Positions 53,472-62,867 of a stretch of 64,000 bases of DNA are shown in pieces (within the stretch, counting starts at the first letter, position 1; every line of letters starts with the position of its first letter). The position numbers and the translations under genes were made by a program. Source of the DNA: Chitinophagaceae bacterium UBA1953 (GTDB taxonomy: Bacteria > Bacteroidota > Bacteroidia > Chitinophagales > Chitinophagaceae); assembly GCA_002336115.1 (NCBI GenBank), contig DDEN01000031.1:62001-126000 (forward strand), read 5' to 3'. Under the pieces are notes generated by a model, which was not told the origin of the DNA, did not search any database, and saw nothing but the letters and a program-made list of their open reading frames with translations.

Positions 53472-56400
53472 ATGAATAATGATTATTTGAATAAAATACG
53501 CATAGTAACAGCAGCTTCTTTATTTGATGGACATGATGCAGCCATTAATATTATGCGCCGCATTATGCAAAGTAAGGGCGCTGAAATTATTCATCTTGGT
53601 CATAACCGAAGCGTGCATGAAATTGTGGAAGCAGCTATTGAAGAAGATGCACATGGCATAGCCATTACTTCTTACCAGGGTGGGCATATCGAGTTTTTCA
53701 AATACATGAAAGACCTTCTTGATGAAAGTGGCTGTGGTCATATAAAAATATTTGGTGGTGGTGGCGGAACAATTTTGCCTGATGAAATCAATGAACTGCA
53801 GGCTTATGGTATTGTCCGCATTTATTCGCCGGATGATGGACGGCAAATGGGCCTGGAAGGAATGATTGAAGATGTGATTCAGCAATGCAGACAAGGTTCA
53901 ACAGCTCAAAATGAACAATCAGCATATTGGATGGCTCCTCAACAATGGAATGGAAAACTTCCATTAGGTGAGCAAAAAGATATCAGGCGCATTGCTCGTG
54001 CTATTACACTTGCTGAAAACGGGCAGCCATCATCAACAACAAAAAATACATCAGCAATTATTCCGGTACTCGGTATTACCGGCACAGGTGGTGCCGGTAA
54101 ATCATCTGTAACGGATGAAATTGTGCGTCGTTTCTTACATGCATTTACAAATAAAACAATTGCAGTTATTTCAGTTGATCCATCAAAGAAAAAAACAGGA
54201 GGAGCTTTGCTCGGAGATCGTATCCGTATGAACTCCATCTCTGGTCCGAGAGCTTATATGCGCAGTCTTGCTACAAGAGAAAGCGATAAAGCATTAAGCG
54301 TGTATGTGCAGGAAGCAATTGATGTGTGTAAAGAAGCAGCATTTGATTTAATTATTCTTGAAAGTGCCGGTGTAGGACAAAGTGATGCATCGATACTTGA
54401 GTATTGTGATGTGAGTTTGTATGTAATGACTCCTGAATATGGTGCAGCATCACAGTTGGAAAAAATCAACATGCTTGATTATGCTGATCTGATTGCCATT
54501 AACAAATTTGATAAAGCAGGAGCGTTGGATGCGCTGGCTGACGTACGTAAACAATACAAACGCAATCACCAGTTGTTTACAGCGAAAGATGATGAGTTGC
54601 CGATAGTTGGAACCATTGCTTCACAGTTTAATGATACAGGCGTGAATGAACTGTTTGAAAAAATCATTCATACAGTTGAAACAAAAATGAAGACCAGCTT
54701 TGGTACAATTGATCATATTGTTCATAAGGATACGGTTAATAAATCGCTCATCATTCCACCTGCAAGAGTTCGTTACCTCAGCGAAATTGCAGATACAATT
54801 AAAGATTATAACCAGCTGGTGATTGATCAATCAGCTATTGCATCAAAACTTTACCAGTTACAGGGTGCTGAACAAACCCTCATGGCGGCTAAAGCCCCGT
54901 CAGCAGTTATTGAAGAAATTAAAAAGCAAATTCAGCAACTTGCCGATCAGCAAACTGCTGTTGCAAAAAAATTAATTGCTCACTGGCCTGAAAAATTAAA
55001 AGCATACCAGCAGGATAACTATGAATACAAAGTGCGTGATAAAATAATCAGGCAACCAATGTTCAGCATAAGTTTAAGCGGTACAAGAATTCCGAAAGTT
55101 GTTTTACCAAAATATAAAGACTGGGGCGATCTGTTGCGCTGGCAGGCACAGGAAAATGTGCCCGGCAGTTTTCCTTTCACAGCAGGAGTGTTTCCGTTAA
55201 AACGTGATGGTGAAGACCCTACAAGAATGTTTGCAGGCGAAGGTGGGCCTGAACGTACCAATAAACGTTTTCATTATGTATCGTTTGAGCAACCTGCAAA
55301 ACGTTTATCAACTGCATTCGACAGTGTAACTCTTTACGGAGAAGATCCTGCACATCGTCCAGATATTTATGGTAAGGTTGGAAACAGTGGTGTAAGTATT
55401 GCAACTGTTGACGATGCAAAAAAATTATACAGTGGTTTTAATTTGTGCGATCCGAAGACATCGGTAAGTATGACCATCAATGGTCCGGCACCCATCATTC
55501 TTGCTTTCTTCATGAATGCAGCAATTGATCAGCATTGTGAAAAATGGATTGAAGCAAATGGTCAGTGGGAAATGCTGAATAAAGCGTTGGAGAAAAAATA
55601 TGGTGCTGCTGTAAAACCAACTTATAATAATACATCTTCACCAAATGAATTACCAGCAGGAAATAATGGACTTGGTTTGCATTTACTTGGATTAAGTGGA
55701 GATGAAGTATTACCTGCTGATGTGTATGCTCAATGTAAGCAAACTGCACTACAACAGGTAAGAGGTACAGTGCAAGCAGATATTTTAAAAGAAGACCAGG
55801 CACAGAACACCTGCATCTTTTCAACCGAATTTGCATTAAAGCTGATGGGTGATGTGCAGGAATATTTTATTGAACAGAATGTACGCAACTTTTACAGTGT
55901 AAGTATCAGTGGTTATCATATTGCAGAAGCAGGTGCTAACCCAATCACACAACTTGCATTTACACTGGCTAACGGTTTTACTTACGTTGAATATTATTTA
56001 AGCCGTGGAATGAATATTGATGAGTTTGCACCAAATCTTTCATTCTTCTTCAGCAATGGAATGGACCCTGAATACAGTGTCATCGGCAGAGTTGCACGCC
56101 GCATCTGGGCAAAAGCAATGAAGTATAAATACAAAGCAAACAAACGCAGCCAGATGTTGAAATATCATATTCAAACATCAGGAAGAAGTTTGCACGCCCA
56201 GGAAATTGATTTCAACGATATACGTACAACATTACAGGCGTTGTATGCTATTTATGATAATTGTAATTCACTTCACACCAATGCTTATGATGAAGCAATC
56301 ACAACACCAACTGAAGAAAGTGTACGGAGAGCAATGGCTATTCAACTCATCATCAATCGTGAATTAGGAACAGCTAAAAATGAAAATCCCAACCAGGGTT

Positions 56401-56861
56401 CATTTTTAATTGAGGAGCTGACAGATTTGGTGGAAGATGCTGTAATGAACGAATTCAACCGCATTACAGAACGTGGTGGTGTGTTAGGTGCAATGGAGCG
56501 AATGTATCAACGGAATAAAATTCAGGAAGAAAGCCTGCACTACGAACACATGAAACATACTGGCGAACTTCCTGTTGTTGGTGTAAATACATTCTTAAAT
56601 AAAAAAGGAAGTCCCACAACAATTCCCGGCGAAATTATCCGAAGTACAACAGAAGAAAAAGAGCAACAGATTTCTAATCTTCATGCTTTCTGGCAACGAA
56701 ATAATAATAAAAGCAACGAAGAATTAAAGAAACTAAAACAAGTAGCAGTAAGTAATGGAAATATTTTTGAACAGTTAATGCAAACAGTAAAATATTGTTC
56801 GTTAGGTCAAATTACGCATGCACTATATGATGTTGGCGGGCAATACAGACGAAACATGTAA
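53472..56861 (+). CDS. icmF: IcmF-type fused acyl-CoA mutase (B12 domain, GTPase and mutase)
   Basis: 1129 residues. Order: cobalamin-binding Rossmann domain (DGHDAAINIMRR, IFGGGGGTI), G3E GTPase (TGTGGAGKSS, KKKTGGALLGDR, SAGVGQSD, NKFDKAG), then the acyl-CoA mutase barrel (AGVFPLKRDGEDPTRMFAGE, SMTINGPAP, QADILKEDQAQNT). This is the architecture of IcmF, which interconverts isobutyryl-CoA and n-butyryl-CoA (and, in some, isovaleryl-/pivalyl-CoA) and whose GTPase repairs the cofactor. The motif AGVFPLKRDGEDPTRMFAGEG fits IcmF, not methylmalonyl-CoA mutase. Start chosen after the promoter; 53463 is also possible. Confidence 0.93.
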   Translation: MNNDYLNKIRIVTAASLFDGHDAAINIMRRIMQSKGAEIIHLGHNRSVHEIVEAAIEEDAHGIAITSYQGGHIEFFKYMKDLLDESGCGHIKIFGGGGGTILPDEINELQAYGIVRIYSPDDGRQMGLEGMIEDVIQQCRQGSTAQNEQSAYWMAPQQWNGKLPLGEQKDIRRIARAITLAENGQPSSTTKNTSAIIPVLGITGTGGAGKSSVTDEIVRRFLHAFTNKTIAVISVDPSKKKTGGALLGDRIRMNSISGPRAYMRSLATRESDKALSVYVQEAIDVCKEAAFDLIILESAGVGQSDASILEYCDVSLYVMTPEYGAASQLEKINMLDYADLIAINKFDKAGALDALADVRKQYKRNHQLFTAKDDELPIVGTIASQFNDTGVNELFEKIIHTVETKMKTSFGTIDHIVHKDTVNKSLIIPPARVRYLSEIADTIKDYNQLVIDQSAIASKLYQLQGAEQTLMAAKAPSAVIEEIKKQIQQLADQQTAVAKKLIAHWPEKLKAYQQDNYEYKVRDKIIRQPMFSISLSGTRIPKVVLPKYKDWGDLLRWQAQENVPGSFPFTAGVFPLKRDGEDPTRMFAGEGGPERTNKRFHYVSFEQPAKRLSTAFDSVTLYGEDPAHRPDIYGKVGNSGVSIATVDDAKKLYSGFNLCDPKTSVSMTINGPAPIILAFFMNAAIDQHCEKWIEANGQWEMLNKALEKKYGAAVKPTYNNTSSPNELPAGNNGLGLHLLGLSGDEVLPADVYAQCKQTALQQVRGTVQADILKEDQAQNTCIFSTEFALKLMGDVQEYFIEQNVRNFYSVSISGYHIAEAGANPITQLAFTLANGFTYVEYYLSRGMNIDEFAPNLSFFFSNGMDPEYSVIGRVARRIWAKAMKYKYKANKRSQMLKYHIQTSGRSLHAQEIDFNDIRTTLQALYAIYDNCNSLHTNAYDEAITTPTEESVRRAMAIQLIINRELGTAKNENPNQGSFLIEELTDLVEDAVMNEFNRITERGGVLGAMERMYQRNKIQEESLHYEHMKHTGELPVVGVNTFLNKKGSPTTIPGEIIRSTTEEKEQQISNLHAFWQRNNNKSNEELKKLKQVAVSNGNIFEQLMQTVKYCSLGQITHALYDVGGQYRRNM

Positions 56862-56944
56862 AGCTGATACAAAAAAATAATTCTCGTCAGCTTTCAGAAG
56901 TATATTGCTAATTCCTGTCATTATACATCCTGCTTATTTTAAAT

Positions 56945-56952
56945 TACCTTTG
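56945..56952 (+). promoter_or_regulatory. -7 element that decides the start of the ThrE-like gene
   Basis: TACCTTTG matches TAnnTTTG. It lies downstream of the TTG at 56905 that opens the longest frame, so translation must begin later, at GTG 56977 or TTG 56971. Confidence 0.45.
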
Positions 56953-56976
56953 CCTTCTAATTTATTTGTTTTGGAA

Positions 56977-57744
56977 GTGAATAAAACTCATCCCGAAGCA
57001 AAGGAACTATGTACACTATTGCTCCGCATAGGCACTTTGCTGATGACATCGGGATCAAATACAGAACGCATACGAAAAACAATTCAACGCATTTCAACTT
57101 CATTTGATTATAAAGCTGAACTTGTTATTAATCACCGGTCAGTTTTATTATCGCTTGAAAATGAAAATGGCGACCAGGTATATACCAGTTTGAAAAGAAC
57201 GGGTCAGCATGGAGTGAATTTCAGGATTCTTTCAGGTATCAGCCGCATGAGCTGGACTGTAATTGAAGAACACTGGACAGTTGATCAAATTAATGAAGAG
57301 TTAGACCGCTTACAGGCTCTTCCGCATTTTCCACGAATAGCAGTATTATTGTTTGTTTCTCTTGCAGGTGCATCGTTTTGCAGAGTAGCAGGTGGACTTA
57401 TTCCGGATATGATCTTTGCATTTATTGCAACATTTGCCGGGTTGTTTGTGCGCCAGGAACTGGTTAAACGTTTATTCAATACGTATCTCTGTGTATTTTT
57501 TGCGGCTTTTGCTGCCACATTAGTAGCAGGGATGGGATATAAACTTGGTATTGCGGATCCTGGCAATCATGGATTTGTAACATCGGTTTTATTTTTAATA
57601 CCGGGTGTACCGCTTATTAATTCGTTTTCTGATTTAATTGATGGTAATATTCAAACAGGAATCATCAGGGGAATAAACAGTTTAATTTATTCGTTTGCAA
57701 TTGCACTTGGGTTGCTTGCATCAATGTTTATTTATCAAATGTAA
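56977..57744 (+). CDS. ThrE-type threonine/serine exporter, N-terminal subunit (DUF1212)
   Basis: 255 residues. The N-terminal cytosolic part (ELCTLLLRIGTLLMTSGSNT, then NHRSVLLS) matches the ThrE N-terminal domain, and five or so membrane helices follow, with IPGVPLINSFSDLIDGN as the family motif. In Corynebacterium ThrE both halves are one protein that exports threonine and serine; here they are split. The downstream gene, 5 bases after the stop, encodes the second half. GTG start chosen because the longer frame runs through the promoter. Confidence 0.85.
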   Translation: MNKTHPEAKELCTLLLRIGTLLMTSGSNTERIRKTIQRISTSFDYKAELVINHRSVLLSLENENGDQVYTSLKRTGQHGVNFRILSGISRMSWTVIEEHWTVDQINEELDRLQALPHFPRIAVLLFVSLAGASFCRVAGGLIPDMIFAFIATFAGLFVRQELVKRLFNTYLCVFFAAFAATLVAGMGYKLGIADPGNHGFVTSVLFLIPGVPLINSFSDLIDGNIQTGIIRGINSLIYSFAIALGLLASMFIYQM

Positions 57745-57749
57745 ATTCA

Positions 57750-58334
57750 ATGGAAAGTTTATTATTTATATCAACATTCATACAACATGTAAATTATTTT
57801 CTGCTTGGTATTTTGCCGACAGCAGTCATTGATTTTTTACCTGTAGCAGAAAAATTTATCTGGTGCGGATTTGCCGCAGTTGGTTTTGCGGTGTTGTTTA
57901 ATGTGCCTGCACGTACGTTGGTGTTTATTGGCATACTGGGTGGCCTTGGAGGATTTACAAAGTTTTTTTTAATACGGTTTGGTGTAAGTGATGTGTTTGC
58001 TCCTTTTTGCGGATCGGCAGTAATTGGCTTGCTGAGTATTCCGTTTGCACATTACAAACATGCACCTCCCCCCGTATTTTATATTCCTGCATTGATACCC
58101 ATGATACCAGGTGTGTTTGCTTATCGTATGATGCTTGGTATGATTAAGCTTGTTGGAAATACGCAACCTGCCGATTATGAACAGGTATTGCAGTCAACCA
58201 TCAACAATGGTTTAAAAGTATTATTTATAATACTTGGCTTGTCAGTTGGTGCCGTCATACCAATGCTTGTAACACGAAGAGATTCAGTAAAAGATTTAAA
58301 AACGTCGATCTTCTTCGACAGAAGAGATGATTGA
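57750..58334 (+). CDS. ThrE_2 subunit of the threonine/serine exporter (DUF3815)
   Basis: 194 residues with about five membrane helices and the motif ALIPMIPGVFAYRMMLGMI, which corresponds to ThrE_2. It follows the N-terminal subunit by 5 bases; the two together should form the exporter. No separate promoter. Confidence 0.85.
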   Translation: MESLLFISTFIQHVNYFLLGILPTAVIDFLPVAEKFIWCGFAAVGFAVLFNVPARTLVFIGILGGLGGFTKFFLIRFGVSDVFAPFCGSAVIGLLSIPFAHYKHAPPPVFYIPALIPMIPGVFAYRMMLGMIKLVGNTQPADYEQVLQSTINNGLKVLFIILGLSVGAVIPMLVTRRDSVKDLKTSIFFDRRDD

Positions 58335-58445
58335 TAGAAATGCTGATGATGTGGATATGAATGATGAACACTGATTGTTAAAGCAATAAAGTATTGCTGG
58401 TTTCCTCTTTTCTTTATTCCTCATTTCATACTCATTATTCAATAT

Positions 58446-59027
58446 TTATTCTTTTACTTCTTTCCCTTCTTTATTAATCATCATAAAATTTCCATCTTTC
58501 AGCACACGGGCTTTTCCATCCGTGAACAAATCAGCAAAATTGTATTGATATGGAAGAACGAGTTTGCCTTTTGTATTGATATATCCCCACAAACCTTTAC
58601 TGTTTGAAACGGGTGCCATTCCTTCTGAAAAGCCACGGGCCATGTCATACTCATACGGGATAATGATGTCCATGTTACTGTTAATGAAACCAAACTTTCC
58701 GTTCTTTTTTACGCAGGCCATACCATCGTGAAAAGAACCAGCTTCTTCATAATTCATTTCAACAATAACCTTACCAGTACTGTCGAGATACCCCCATTTA
58801 TCTACCTTTCGAACAGCAGCTTTGCCTTCACTGAACGATAACGCTTCATCATAAATGAGCTGAACAACGAGCTTGCCGTCTTTGGTGGCATAACCGAATT
58901 TTCCATCTTTACTCACTTTTGCCAAGCCACAGATACAATCATCCACAAAATCGTATTGTTTGGTCCATGCCTGCGCATCTACCTGTAAAGCGCCAAACAG
59001 GAATACCATGATTAAGAACGCTTTCAT
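58446..59027 (-). CDS. Secreted WG-repeat protein
   Basis: 193 residues with a signal peptide (cleavage near DAQAW) and about five WG-type repeats of the form F-x-E/D-G-x-A-x-V...G-x-x-G-Y/F-I/L-...G (LSFSEGKAAVRK, KWGYLDSTGK, KFGFINSNMD, LWGYINTKGK). WG repeats make beta-rich structures, mostly of unknown function. Monocistronic, convergent with the ThrE operon. Confidence 0.85.
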   Translation of the reverse strand: MKAFLIMVFLFGALQVDAQAWTKQYDFVDDCICGLAKVSKDGKFGYATKDGKLVVQLIYDEALSFSEGKAAVRKVDKWGYLDSTGKVIVEMNYEEAGSFHDGMACVKKNGKFGFINSNMDIIIPYEYDMARGFSEGMAPVSNSKGLWGYINTKGKLVLPYQYNFADLFTDGKARVLKDGNFMMINKEGKEVKE

Positions 59028-59176
59028 AAAAATATTTTGTGTGTTAAAATTGCGGCATTTAAGTTATTGTGGGTATTTGTAATAATGAATGATGAACGGC
59101 AGAAGATGGAATGATTCAAAACATTGACTTCGGTATTTTGGAGTAATTGTGAACAGAAAAGGGCTAACTTTCAGTC

Positions 59177-59989
59177 ATGAACAGATGGAAGATTCTTTTA
59201 TTATTTGTGACTTTAGTTGTAGCTGCGGGAAGCTGCTCAAAAAGTCCATACGCATCAACTAACAAATCGTATAAAAAACAAGCCAGGAAGTTTGCAAAAG
59301 TGCTGAAACAATACCCGCTGCATGATTCGGTAAACAACGAACCATACTTTGCAGGTACAACAAATTTTACCATGCGTAAACCAAGTTTTGTCATCATTCA
59401 TCATACAGCACAAAACACCTGCGATCAAACGCTGAAAACATTTACACTTCCACGAACTGAAGTAAGTGCTCATTATGTGATTTGCCGTGATGGTACAATC
59501 TTTCATATGCTTAACGATTACCTGCGTGCGCATCATGCTGGTGTAAGCCGCTGGGGAAATATGTTTGATGTGAACTCCGCATCAATCGGCATTGAATTAG
59601 ATAATAACGGATTTGAACCGTTTGATGAACGGCAGATCAGCAGTTTGCTTTCATTGCTTGAACGGTTGAAGTCAGCCTATAAAATTCCGGCAGCTAATTT
59701 TATTGGTCATGGTGATATTGCACCAACAAGAAAAAATGATCCCAACTGGCGTTTTCCCTGGAAAACATTAAGTGAAAAAGGTTTTGGTTTGTGGTGGAAC
59801 GATACAACCAATGTAACGGTTCCCGCTACTTTCGATTACCTCAGCGCCATTCGCATTGTGGGTTATGATATGAAAGATACAAGCGCAGCAATACTCGGCT
59901 TTAAACGTCATTTCTTAATGGATACAACAAAAGGAATGACACCCGATGCAAAAAAGGTTTTGTTCAACCTGTATAAAAAATATTATTGA
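59177..59989 (+). CDS. N-acetylmuramoyl-L-alanine amidase lipoprotein
   Basis: 270 residues with a lipobox (AAGSCSK, Cys near residue 20). The Amidase_2/PGRP fold is marked by FVIIHHTA, SAHYVICRDG, HHAGVSRW, ASIGIELDN and the IGHGDIAPTRKNDP segment; His in the first and last motifs and the Asp/His of HGDIAP fit zinc coordination. It should cleave the amide bond between muramic acid and the stem peptide, in recycling or remodelling of peptidoglycan. The next gene starts one base after its stop, so the two are co-transcribed. Confidence 0.9.
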   Translation: MNRWKILLLFVTLVVAAGSCSKSPYASTNKSYKKQARKFAKVLKQYPLHDSVNNEPYFAGTTNFTMRKPSFVIIHHTAQNTCDQTLKTFTLPRTEVSAHYVICRDGTIFHMLNDYLRAHHAGVSRWGNMFDVNSASIGIELDNNGFEPFDERQISSLLSLLERLKSAYKIPAANFIGHGDIAPTRKNDPNWRFPWKTLSEKGFGLWWNDTTNVTVPATFDYLSAIRIVGYDMKDTSAAILGFKRHFLMDTTKGMTPDAKKVLFNLYKKYY

Positions 59990-59990
59990 G

Positions 59991-60899
59991 ATGGAGTTTG
60001 GGCGTGTAGATGAACAGGAATTAAACAATATTGATTTTTCATTACCTGCCGAGCCTGCATTCAATAAAACCATTTTGAAAGGAAAACCGGTAAAGGATGC
60101 AAAAGTTTATCTCGGTTGTGCAAAGTGGGGTAGAACTGAATGGATAGGAAAAATTTATCCGCCCAAAACAAAGGAAAAAGATTTTCTGCAGCACTATGTG
60201 CATCATTACAACAGCATTGAATTAAATGCCACGCATTATAAAGTGTATGGTGAAGCAGGTATTCGCAAGTGGGCAGAGAAAGCAAAGGGAATGGATTTCA
60301 AATTCTGCCCGAAGATGTACCAGGGTGTTACACACAGGGGCAGTTTAAAAGGAAAGGATTTTATTACTAATGAATTTTTTCGTGGCATTGTTGGCTTTGA
60401 AGAATATCTCGGTCCCATTTTCGTGCAGGTGAGCGATACATTTTCGCCCAAGCGCAAAGAAGAGTTGTTTGATTATTTAAAATCACTGCCCAAAGACTTA
60501 CAGTTTTTTCTTGAAGTGCGTCACCCCGATTGGTTTGCAAAAGAAAACATCCGCAACGAACTCTTTGAAACGTTGAAAGAACTCAACATTGGTGCTGTAA
60601 TTACCGATACTGCGGGAAGAAGGGATTGTGCACACATGTATTTAACTATATCCAAAGTGTTTATCCGTTATGTGGGCAACAGTTTGCACGAAAGCGATTT
60701 TACACGTTGCAATGTGTGGGTTGATCGTATGAAGTACTGGCTTGATCGTGGTTTGCAGGAACTGTACTTCTTTATGCACATGCACGATGAAGCAACATCA
60801 CCGGAGCTGACTGTTTATTTGGTTGATAAGATGAATAAAGAAATTGGGTTGAATTTAATTAAGCCGAAGTTCATTAATCAGCAGTCTTCTCTTTTTTGA
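59991..60899 (+). CDS. DUF72 family TIM-barrel protein
   Basis: 302 residues. Signatures are YLGCAKWGRTEWIGKIYP, NSIELNATHYKVY, FKFCPKMYQGVTH, LQFFLEVRHPDWF and ITDTAGRRDCAHMY. DUF72 proteins are (beta/alpha) barrels without an agreed function. The ATG at 59991 is chosen over the longer frame from 59946, which overlaps the amidase gene by 44 bases. Confidence 0.9.
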   Translation: MEFGRVDEQELNNIDFSLPAEPAFNKTILKGKPVKDAKVYLGCAKWGRTEWIGKIYPPKTKEKDFLQHYVHHYNSIELNATHYKVYGEAGIRKWAEKAKGMDFKFCPKMYQGVTHRGSLKGKDFITNEFFRGIVGFEEYLGPIFVQVSDTFSPKRKEELFDYLKSLPKDLQFFLEVRHPDWFAKENIRNELFETLKELNIGAVITDTAGRRDCAHMYLTISKVFIRYVGNSLHESDFTRCNVWVDRMKYWLDRGLQELYFFMHMHDEATSPELTVYLVDKMNKEIGLNLIKPKFINQQSSLF

Positions 60900-60971
60900 T
60901 TTCACGCAAAGTAACCACGAATACAAAGTTTGCAACGAATATGGTTGATTTGCATCTTTGCATGAAACGGA

Positions 60972-62255
60972 TTAATGCACTTCAAACAATTCATCCCATC
61001 TGGTAGTGTATCTTGGGCTGCGTAGTTCCTGCCGCATTTTCCAGTCCCTTGTTGTTCCGCTTGCGGCAAATTTCAATACATCATCCCGCTGACTGAAATT
61101 AATATTGTCAATCATATCCATCAGTTTTCGTTCGCAGTTCTTTGCCTGCGGTAAAAATAAATTTCCCTGTATGGAATTGTCAGGAACAAGACCAGTCAGC
61201 ATAACGCCGGCTTTTTTATAGGCTGTTCCGTTTTTATAAAGTTTATCAACAAGTGAAACGGCCGGTTTGATTAATTCATTGGTGAATGATGTGGCATTTG
61301 GTAACGTGGCGTAGTGGCTGTGCGTTACTCCGTGATGAAATGTTATGTTGTGGTTTTCTTCCTTTGCTACTACAAACACACTAATAATGTTTGCGGCACT
61401 GTGTTGTCTTCTAAGTTTTTCTGCAGCTCTTGAAGTGTAGGTAGCAACAGCTTCTTTAATATCAGCAATATCAGTTACAGGAGAGCCAAACATTCTTGTG
61501 GTTGCAATCATTTTTTTGTTTACAAGTTCATCTTCCATTTCTTTTGAAGGGATGGCATTCAGTTCCCGGATCAGCCGTACGCCAACAACACCTCCCATAT
61601 ATATCTTCCCAAATTCTTCACTCATTCTGCTTAGTTGTAATGCATCATCAATAAACCACTGTTCCTTTAGCTTTTGTGAATAGCGGTAACCAACTCCCCA
61701 TATATCCTGAACAGGAGTTTGTTCAAGTGCAGCTCTTATTTTTTCATCTGTATCAAGAACAAGAATACAATTGGTGGCCTTCTTGTTTTTCTTCGATAAC
61801 CGGTTTGCAACTTTGGCAAGTACTTTCGTTGGCGCAACACCAATGGAAACTTTGATGCCTGTCCAATCTTCAATAGTCGTTTTAACTTTTTCAGAAACCT
61901 GCTGCAAATCTTCTTTTGGAAAAATGCTTAAATCAACAAATGCTTCATCAACGGAATATACTTCCACATTATGTTCGCCAAGCAGCATGCGCAATGTTTC
62001 CATTACACGAAAGCTCAGATCGCCATATAAATTATAATTGCTTGAAAAAACAGAAACACCATGTTTCTGAATAAGCGGTTTGGCTTTAAAGTATGGCCCG
62101 GCCATTTCAACGCCCAGTTGTTTTGCCTCATCACTCCGTGAGATAATACAACCATCGTTGTTGCTTAAAACAATAACCGGCTTATTGTCTAAGTGCGGCT
62201 TAAACAATCGCTCACAGGAGCAATAGAAATTATTACAATCTACAATGGCGTACAT
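60972..62255 (-). CDS. umuC: Y-family DNA polymerase UmuC (Pol V catalytic subunit)
   Basis: 427 residues, close to the usual 422. The catalytic acids are in the N-terminal YAIVDCNNFYCSCERLF and in VEVYSVDEAFVDL; the finger/palm segment GVEMAGPYFKAKPLI and the C-terminal MRQELRSPRYTTRW are UmuC signatures. Translesion synthesis after UmuD' and RecA activation is the expected role. It is separated from its umuD by a transposase gene, which may reduce co-expression. Gap to the transposase gene is 90 bases with REP hairpins. Confidence 0.95.
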   Translation of the reverse strand: MYAIVDCNNFYCSCERLFKPHLDNKPVIVLSNNDGCIISRSDEAKQLGVEMAGPYFKAKPLIQKHGVSVFSSNYNLYGDLSFRVMETLRMLLGEHNVEVYSVDEAFVDLSIFPKEDLQQVSEKVKTTIEDWTGIKVSIGVAPTKVLAKVANRLSKKNKKATNCILVLDTDEKIRAALEQTPVQDIWGVGYRYSQKLKEQWFIDDALQLSRMSEEFGKIYMGGVVGVRLIRELNAIPSKEMEDELVNKKMIATTRMFGSPVTDIADIKEAVATYTSRAAEKLRRQHSAANIISVFVVAKEENHNITFHHGVTHSHYATLPNATSFTNELIKPAVSLVDKLYKNGTAYKKAGVMLTGLVPDNSIQGNLFLPQAKNCERKLMDMIDNINFSQRDDVLKFAASGTTRDWKMRQELRSPRYTTRWDELFEVH

Positions 62256-62262
62256 AATATTT

Positions 62263-62278
62263 CCGGGCTAAAGCCCGG
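62263..62278. repeat. REP hairpin 1 at the RAYT locus
   Basis: CCGGGC-TAAA-GCCCGG, a perfect palindrome with a 4-base loop, 8 bases upstream of umuC. Confidence 0.65.
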
Positions 62279-62303
62279 TATGTTTTGTTATCATTTATCT
62301 TAT

Positions 62304-62323
62304 CTCCAGCCTGAAGGCTGGAG
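62304..62323. repeat. REP hairpin 2 at the RAYT locus
   Basis: CTCCAGCC-TGAA-GGCTGGAG, 8-base stem with a TGAA loop. Confidence 0.7.
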
Positions 62324-62345
62324 CAAGCCAGGGCGTGTTTTTGAT

Positions 62346-62810
62346 TCATAACTTGCTCTGGGCTTCATGAGACTTCATTATATTAAATCCATATTTCGCA
62401 ATAAATTCATCATACTCTTGTTGAAATGTTTTTTTTGAATGATGTTGCTCCTGGTTTTTAATATACTCTCTTACAGCATCTATTCCCAATTCACTTACAG
62501 ATACAGCGAAATAATCATCCTGCCATTCAAATTTCTCTGTGCACAGATTGTTTTTATTAATCCAGTAAGAACATTCTCCTTTAATCATCTGAACTGTTTT
62601 TGCAATTGTCTGTTCTGCATTAAATGAAATGAGCAGATGAACATGATCTGTATATCCATTAATAAAATCAACATAAATATTTTTCTCTTTTGCATTTTCA
62701 CGCATGTCCTGAAAAATAGTTTGGCGGATACTTTTATCAAGTAAAGGCTGCCGGTTTTTTGTTGCCCATACCAGGTGTATCCATACTTTAATCATTGGCA
62801 TAATATGCAT
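62346..62810 (-). mobile_element. REP-associated tyrosine transposase (RAYT, Y1_Tnp family)
   Basis: 154 residues of the IS200/REP transposase fold. The HUH motif is HVHLL in GYTDHVHLLISF, and the catalytic Tyr is in VREYIKNQEQHH; RAYT enzymes mobilise or copy single-stranded REP palindromes. It lies between umuD (46 bases) and umuC (90 bases) on the same strand. The last residues (SHEAQSKL and stop) are encoded by a copy of the REP half-site, ACTTGCTCTGGGCTTCA at 62351-62367, which repeats at 62843-62859 with one mismatch. Three hairpins flank it. The element looks intact. Confidence 0.85.
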
Positions 62811-62847
62811 ATTTAAACAGTTACAATTTATCTGGCTTCATGACTTG

Positions 62848-62867
62848 CCCTGGGCTTCAGCCCAGGG
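62848..62867. repeat. REP hairpin 3 at the RAYT locus
   Basis: CCCTGGGC-TTCA-GCCCAGGG, 8-base stem. On the minus strand the loop is TGAA, as in hairpin 2 read on the plus strand. It overlaps the last bases of the umuD-like gene. Confidence 0.7.
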
